Source of the DNA: Selenomonadaceae bacterium
GTDB lineage: Bacteria; Bacillota; Negativicutes; Selenomonadales; Selenomonadaceae
Assembly: GCA_017515635.1 (NCBI GenBank)
Contig: JAFWFO010000056.1
Coordinates: 1-64,000 of the forward strand
Length of the DNA stretch: 64,000 nt
Direction of reading: 5' to 3'
Positions 59,980-64,000 of this stretch are shown here, piece after piece (position 1 is the first letter of the stretch; each line of letters opens with the position of its first letter). The notes under the pieces were generated by a model. That model saw only the letters and a list, made by a program, of their open reading frames with translations. It was not told the origin of the DNA and ran no database searches. The position numbers were made by a program, and so were the translations under genes.

Positions 59980-60055
59980 AAAATCCCGACGAATTTGTTT
60001 CGACGAAAAATTTTTCCGCTCCGAACCTTTATACAACGCGACGGAGAAATTGTCA

Positions 60056-60085
60056 TTGAAAAACCCTGCGAAATTATGATATATT
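60056..60085 (+). promoter_or_regulatory. Promoter candidate of the GGDEF gene
   Basis: TTGAAA (60056-60061), 18 nt, TATATT (60080-60085). Confidence 0.45.
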
Positions 60086-60129
60086 TTCAGCGCGAACGAT
60101 TAGATTATTTGCCTTAAAGGGGGATTGCC

Positions 60130-61073
60130 ATGCAAAACCGTGAAATTTTTTACCGTGAAATTCTCCGCGAAATGTCCAGCGGCGTGATTTTTGTCCGTAA
60201 GGGAAAAATTTTGTACGCCAATCCTTCGGCGACAAAAATTCTCGGCAAAACAAAATCTGAGCTGCGCGACAAACTTTTTGCGGAATGTTTTTTCGAGTAC
60301 GGCGAGAACGACGACTTTAATCAAGTTCTTTTGGATGTCATTTACGATTCAAGCCGCGAACACGAAAGAATTGTCGCGTATTTCACGGGCACGGAAACGA
60401 AGCATTTGCACATACGCACTTCGTTTTTGAAATTTGAATCCGAAAATGTCGGGATAATTATCTTGCTCGACGACGTGACGGAACTGATGAAACTGCGCGG
60501 CGTCGCTCTCGACTTGGAAAAAATCCAAGAGATAAATCGTCAACTGAGCGAGTCGCGGGATTTTTACAAACAAAAGGCGGAAACGGACAAGCTCACGGGG
60601 CTTTTGAACAAAATCACGTTTGAAAATATTTGCCGCGAATACATTCAAAACATTTCGGCGGGCGAACTTGCCGCGCTGTTCGTGATAGACTTGGACAATT
60701 TCAAAAAAGCCAACGACACTTACGGGCATCAATTCGGCGATTTGATTTTAAAAAAATTTGCGGAGGCACTGCGCGACAATTTTAAGACGGACGGCGTAGT
60801 CGGACGATTCGGCGGCGATGAATTCGTTATTCTGCTGAAAATGTTGCCGATATAAATTTTGTGACAGATAAAGCGCGGGAGATACTTAAATTGGCGCGGG
60901 ATTTACATTCCGACAAAGATTGGCACCTTTCGGCGAGCACGGGCATTTCAATCATTAACGGCAACGAAAAAAATTATTCGGAAATTTTTTCGGCGGCGGA
61001 TAAATCGGTTTATGTCGTTAAAAATCAAGGTCGAAACGGATTCAGCATTAACGAGACGGCAAAACAAACTTGA
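60130..61073 (+). pseudogene. PAS-GGDEF diguanylate cyclase, interrupted by a -1 frameshift
   Basis: The first frame (60130-60855, 241 residues) has a PAS-like sensor domain (GVIFVRKGKILYANPSATKILG, about residues 15-120), a short coiled coil, and the first part of a GGDEF domain: TDKLTGLLNK, FVIDLDNFKKANDTYGH, and GRFGGDEFVILL with the intact catalytic GGDEF. It then stops after KMLPI. The rest (TDKAREILKLA ... ASTGISI ... ADKSVYVVKNQGRNG) continues in another frame to 61073. Adding one A to the AAAA run at 60838-60841 restores one frame through KNVADINFVTDKA. As read, the cyclase is cut within its last third and probably inactive. AAAGGGGG precedes the ATG. Confidence 0.85.
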
Positions 61074-61157
61074 TAACGTTGCAAACAAAAATGTTCGTGA
61101 GCTGAAAATTAGCTTGCGAATTTTTTATTGGAAATTTTGCGCAGACGTTAAATCGGC

Positions 61158-61186
61158 AAAAAAAATCGCCCGCGTTCGGCGGACGA
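61158..61186 (-). terminator. Terminator of the heptose operon
   Basis: Minus strand CGTCCGC, loop CGAAC, GCGGGCG, then T7. Confidence 0.75.
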
Positions 61187-61192
61187 AAATTT

Positions 61193-62221
61193 TTAGCCCA
61201 TAGATTTAATTTTTTCTTCGACGAAACTGACGGGAATTTTTTCGAGACAATCTTCATTCAGCGGGCAAAAACGTTTCCAACAACCTTTGCACGTCCGCTC
61301 GACTTCGATTGAATTTTCGACTTGCCCGAAAGCTCCGTTGCGCGTGGCGTTTGTCGGCCCCATCAACATGACTGTTCGCACGCCGAGAGCCGCGCCCAAA
61401 TGCACAGGCCCCGTGTCGCCGCCGATAACCAGCCGCGAACTTCTGATGACGTGCGTAAGTTGCGCAATGTTCGTGCGGTTGACCAAATTAATCGGCGGAA
61501 CTTCCATAAGCGATTCGATTTCGTGCGCCCGTTGCTCGTCCACGTCGCCCGCACCGACCAAAACCGGCACGACAGCCAATCCGTAAAACCAATCGCCCAA
61601 AGCCGCGAAATTTTTTGTCGGCCAACGCTTGTTCGGCCAATTCGCGCCGACAACGAAAGTCACGTAAGGATTTCCGTCGCGAATGCCCGCATGTTCCATA
61701 ATAGCCCGCGCTTTTTCGCTTTCGGTGACGGGAACTTGAATCGGGAAATTCACTTGACCGACGACGCAACCGACAGCCCGCGCCGTGTCCAAATATCGCT
61801 CGACGATGTGACCTTCCGCGTTTTCACCAATGACGGGTTTTGAAACTTTGTCGCTCAATTCGCGCATGTTGCAAATTCCGAGTTTGATATTCGATTTCGC
61901 GAAAAAAGCTATTGCCGCCGATTTGAACAGCCCCTGCAAGTCTAAAACTGCATCATAACTTTGCTCTTGCAATTCTTTTTTGAACGGGAAAAATTCTTTC
62001 ATGAAGCCTTTGAGCGAACGAAAATTTTTTTTGTTGAACAGGATGATTTTGTCGACGCACGGATTCATTTTGAGCAAGTCATAACTCGGCGGCTCGACAA
62101 CCCAAGTGACTTTCGCGTCGGGAAAAGTTTCTTTTATGGCGTAACTGACGGGCAGCGCGTGAATCACGTCACCCAGTGCGCTCAACTTCACGATTAAAAC
62201 ATTTTGCAAACCCTCGTTCAT
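61193..62221 (-). CDS. ADP-heptose:LPS heptosyltransferase (GT9 family)
   Basis: 342 residues. GT-B glycosyltransferase of family 9, which adds heptose to the LPS inner core. N-terminal VLIVKLSALGDVIHALPV, the mid-section AVLDLQGLFKSA, VGANWPNKRWP, and the ADP-heptose-binding IGGDTGPVHLGAALGVRTV with GPTNATRNGAFG. WaaC or WaaF cannot be told apart by eye. A Cys-rich tail (CKGCWKRFCPLNEDC) could bind a metal or form disulfides. Its ATG overlaps the rfaE2 stop (ATGA), so the three heptose genes are coupled. Confidence 0.9.
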   Translation of the reverse strand: MNEGLQNVLIVKLSALGDVIHALPVSYAIKETFPDAKVTWVVEPPSYDLLKMNPCVDKIILFNKKNFRSLKGFMKEFFPFKKELQEQSYDAVLDLQGLFKSAAIAFFAKSNIKLGICNMRELSDKVSKPVIGENAEGHIVERYLDTARAVGCVVGQVNFPIQVPVTESEKARAIMEHAGIRDGNPYVTFVVGANWPNKRWPTKNFAALGDWFYGLAVVPVLVGAGDVDEQRAHEIESLMEVPPINLVNRTNIAQLTHVIRSSRLVIGGDTGPVHLGAALGVRTVMLMGPTNATRNGAFGQVENSIEVERTCKGCWKRFCPLNEDCLEKIPVSFVEEKIKSMG

Positions 62222-62688
62222 TGTTTCGCTCCTAAAATTTTTTCAACAATATTCGTCGTGGAATGTCCCTCGACAAGATTAACCAATTCGACGCGCCCGC
62301 CGAACTTTTGGACGATTTTTGCTTCGGGCAACGTCTCCAACGTGTAATCGCCGCCCTTGACGTAAACATTCGGCTTGACTTGCGCGATTAAATTTTCCGC
62401 AGTCTGTTCGCCGAAAAAAATCACGTGATCGACGGCTTTCAAGCCCAAAAGAACTTCTGCGCGATCGAATTGATTGTTAATCGGTCGCGAATCGCCTTTC
62501 AATCGACGGACGGATTCATCGGTATTAAGTCCGACAATCAGCACGTCGCCGAAATTTTTTGCCGTCGTCAAGTAACGGACGTGTCCCGCGTGAATTATGT
62601 CGAAACAGCCGTTTGTGAAGACGATTTTATTGCCGCGAACTTTTAATTCGTCGCAAAAATTTTCAACGTCATTTCTGTTAATAAGCAT
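62218..62688 (-). CDS. rfaE2: D-beta-D-heptose 1-phosphate adenylyltransferase
   Basis: 156 residues. Nucleotidyltransferase fold with VFTNGCFDIIHAGHVRYL (the HxGH motif), VGLNTDESVRRLKG, and VKGGDYTLETLPE. Joins heptose 1-phosphate to AMP, giving ADP-heptose for LPS. In E. coli this is the C-terminal half of HldE; here it is a separate gene, directly after the kinase gene (start 62688, kinase stop 62689). Confidence 0.95.
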   Translation of the reverse strand: MLINRNDVENFCDELKVRGNKIVFTNGCFDIIHAGHVRYLTTAKNFGDVLIVGLNTDESVRRLKGDSRPINNQFDRAEVLLGLKAVDHVIFFGEQTAENLIAQVKPNVYVKGGDYTLETLPEAKIVQKFGGRVELVNLVEGHSTTNIVEKILGAKQ

Positions 62689-63681
62689 TTATCTTGCCCT
62701 TTCAAGTGCCGCAATAAGTTCAGTCGCGCTGACGGTGCTTGTGCCCATCTTTCGGACGGCAAGTCCCGAAGCGTAATTGGAAATTTTCGCCGCGACGGAA
62801 GGTTGTGCGCCCGCCGTCAACGCCAAAAGAAAAGCCGCAACGCAGGTATCGCCCGCGCCCGACACGTCAAAAACTTCGCTCATGTCGCTAACGGGGATGT
62901 GATGCGTCGCGCCGTGTCGTTCAAATAACGTCATGCCCATTTCGCCGCGAGTGATTAAAACGCCGTGCACGTTGAGTTTCGTCAACATTTTTGTGCCCGC
63001 GCTGATTAAATCCGACACGTCGTTTAAAGTGTGTCCGACATATGCGCCGAGTTCCGAATCATTTTGCTTGATGTAGCCGACACCCTCGAAGTCGCCGATA
63101 TTGTAGCGCGAATCGACGATATTTGGGATTTTCTGCTTGCCGGCGTAGCGCGTTATCAACTTGCGTGCGTTATTCGTTATCGTGCCGGAACCGTAGTCGC
63201 TCATGATAATCCCGTCGACTTTCGGCAAAATTTTATCAATCTTCGCGATAAGTTCCGCCTCAACTTTTTTGCTGAGCGGCTCTTTACTCTCCGCGTCGAT
63301 ACGGACAATTTGTTGACTGACTGTCGCACGCCCGCCCGCAATGATTCGCGTCTTGGAAATTGTGGGACGGCTTTTGTCGCGGACAAGTCCTTCAATGTGA
63401 ACGTCCAAATCTTTAAAAATTCCGCGCAGACTTTCGGCATAAGAATCGTCACCGATAACGCCGATTGCGTAAACTTCCGCGCCGAGTGTTGCCGAGTTCG
63501 CCACGACGTTTGCCGCGCCGCCCGCAACAACACGTTCGCCCGCCTTTTCGAGAATCAACACGGGAGCTTCACGCGAAATTCTGGCGATACGCCCGTCGAC
63601 ATACACGTCGGCAACAATATCGCCGATGACCAAAATTTTCTTGCCCTGCATCTTGGTAGTTATGTTGATGAGTTCTTGCAA
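62689..63681 (-). CDS. rfaE1: D-glycero-beta-D-manno-heptose-7-phosphate kinase
   Basis: 330 residues. Ribokinase-family kinase forming the 1,7-bisphosphate. ILVIGDIVADVYVDGRIARISREAPVLILE is the opening; then GGAANVVANSATLGAEV, IMSDYGSGTIT, and DVSGAGDTCVAAFLLA with the catalytic Asp. The start is TTG 63681 next to a GGGGGCGAGGAG sequence; ATG 63651 is possible but has no ribosome site. Heads the rfaE1-rfaE2-heptosyltransferase set, itself 12 nt downstream of a GNAT gene. The phosphatase gmhB and isomerase gmhA are not in the window. Confidence 0.93.
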   Translation of the reverse strand: MQELINITTKMQGKKILVIGDIVADVYVDGRIARISREAPVLILEKAGERVVAGGAANVVANSATLGAEVYAIGVIGDDSYAESLRGIFKDLDVHIEGLVRDKSRPTISKTRIIAGGRATVSQQIVRIDAESKEPLSKKVEAELIAKIDKILPKVDGIIMSDYGSGTITNNARKLITRYAGKQKIPNIVDSRYNIGDFEGVGYIKQNDSELGAYVGHTLNDVSDLISAGTKMLTKLNVHGVLITRGEMGMTLFERHGATHHIPVSDMSEVFDVSGAGDTCVAAFLLALTAGAQPSVAAKISNYASGLAVRKMGTSTVSATELIAALERAR

Positions 63682-63693
63682 CTCCTCGCCCCC

Positions 63694-64000
63694 CTAAGTC
63701 AAGTCTATAAATTGCGGGACAATATCCTCAAACGATCCGTCGGGCATTCTGAAGCCTTTGGGAATCGTGCCAAGCTCCACAAAACCGAGCCGCTGATACA
63801 AATGCCGTGCGTGAATGTTCGTGGCGACAACCGCGTTGAATTGCAGAATTCCAAAGCCGAGTTCCCGCGCCTTGTCAATGCAATGTTTAACGATTAATTC
63901 GCCGAGATGTCGCCCGCGCAGATTTGAACGAACAGCGTAACTCGCATTTGAAATGTGCCCGCAACGCCCGACATTGTTCGGGTGCAGAATGTACAACGCC
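63694..64000 (-). CDS. GNAT-family N-acetyltransferase, C-terminal part (cut by window end)
   Basis: The last ~102 residues are visible and the frame is open to base 64000. The acetyl-CoA-binding segment AVRSNLRGRHLGELIVKHCIDKARELG (R-x-x-G-x-G/A type pyrophosphate loop) is followed by NAVVATNIHARHLYQRLGFVELGTIPKGFR, the usual GNAT ending. It acetylates an amine, substrate unknown. It lies 12 nt upstream of rfaE1 and may be co-transcribed with the heptose genes. Confidence 0.85.
   Translation of the reverse strand, partial: ALYILHPNNVGRCGHISNASYAVRSNLRGRHLGELIVKHCIDKARELGFGILQFNAVVATNIHARHLYQRLGFVELGTIPKGFRMPDGSFEDIVPQFIDLT

Noticed and set aside
60838..60861. Programmed ribosomal frameshift in the GGDEF gene
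   Set aside because: The AAAA run is not a typical slippery heptamer, there is no evident stimulator, and diguanylate cyclases are not known to use one. A mutation or sequence error is simpler.

Overview
The window looks like a chromosome segment of a Gram-negative-type Firmicute (class Negativicutes, Selenomonadales-like). Two porins carry an N-terminal S-layer-homology (SLH) domain, there are LPS heptose genes (rfaE1, rfaE2, heptosyltransferase), and there is a minCDE operon, anaerobic-type cobalamin synthesis (cbiD) and split SecD/SecF. Base composition looks even, mid-40s to 50 % GC by eye. I recognised no rRNA or tRNA gene. Nearly all sequence is coding, with consensus-like promoters (TTGACA/TTGGCA/TTGCAA, 16-19 nt spacers) and GC-hairpin terminators.

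Layout. 1-0.5 kb: the 3' end of an IS5-type transposase abuts an HPr gene that has lost its N-terminal half. 0.6-2.5 kb: minC-minD-minE. 2.5-5.7 kb: two SLH porins. 5.8-7.9 kb: groES-groEL. 8-12.5 kb: a phosphodiesterase, aroF-tyrA, and divergently an ABC-F ATPase overlapping an SGNH hydrolase. 13.9-16.9 kb: a candidate RiPP cluster (61-aa Cys/Gly precursor, radical SAM-SPASM enzyme, ABC exporter with a shrunken ATPase domain). 16.9-22.1 kb: fructose-6-phosphate aldolase-like protein, type II NADH dehydrogenase, and a single-chain restriction-modification enzyme. 22.2-25.2 kb: secD-secF and a short triosephosphate isomerase. 25.2-28.4 kb: a decayed region, then three secreted proteins of unknown function, two of them tandem paralogues. 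28.5-36 kb: nitroreductase, aldehyde dehydrogenase, then on the minus strand a second DAHP synthase, trmB, tsaD, an acid phosphatase, queF and a pyridoxine kinase.

36-44 kb (minus strand): a tightly packed series rfbB-hicA-hicB-cbiD-STAND/TPR NTPase, preceded by an AMIN/amidase_3 cell-wall amidase with a very long Arg/Glu-rich linker. 44-49 kb: one amino-acid ABC permease and five tandem paralogous solute-binding lipoproteins, with no ATPase gene. 49-52 kb: two small membrane proteins, a BASS-family transporter and an MFS transporter. 52-57.8 kb: an unknown Ala/Ser-rich protein, an esterase lipoprotein flanked by a 33-bp direct repeat, an EamA half-transporter, rarA and a RodZ-like protein. 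58-64 kb: an LTA-synthase-like sulfatase-fold enzyme, a diguanylate cyclase broken by a one-base frameshift, and the heptose operon, ending in a GNAT acetyltransferase cut by the window edge.

The most unusual features are: (i) short tandem repeats, almost all with a 7-bp period, in seven main loci, one expanded in frame inside the ABC-F gene; (ii) the small RiPP locus; (iii) the five-fold binding-protein array; (iv) the lone STAND-TPR NTPase in one run with hicAB and cbiD; and (v) two apparently recent gene-breaking events (IS into HPr, frameshift in GGDEF).
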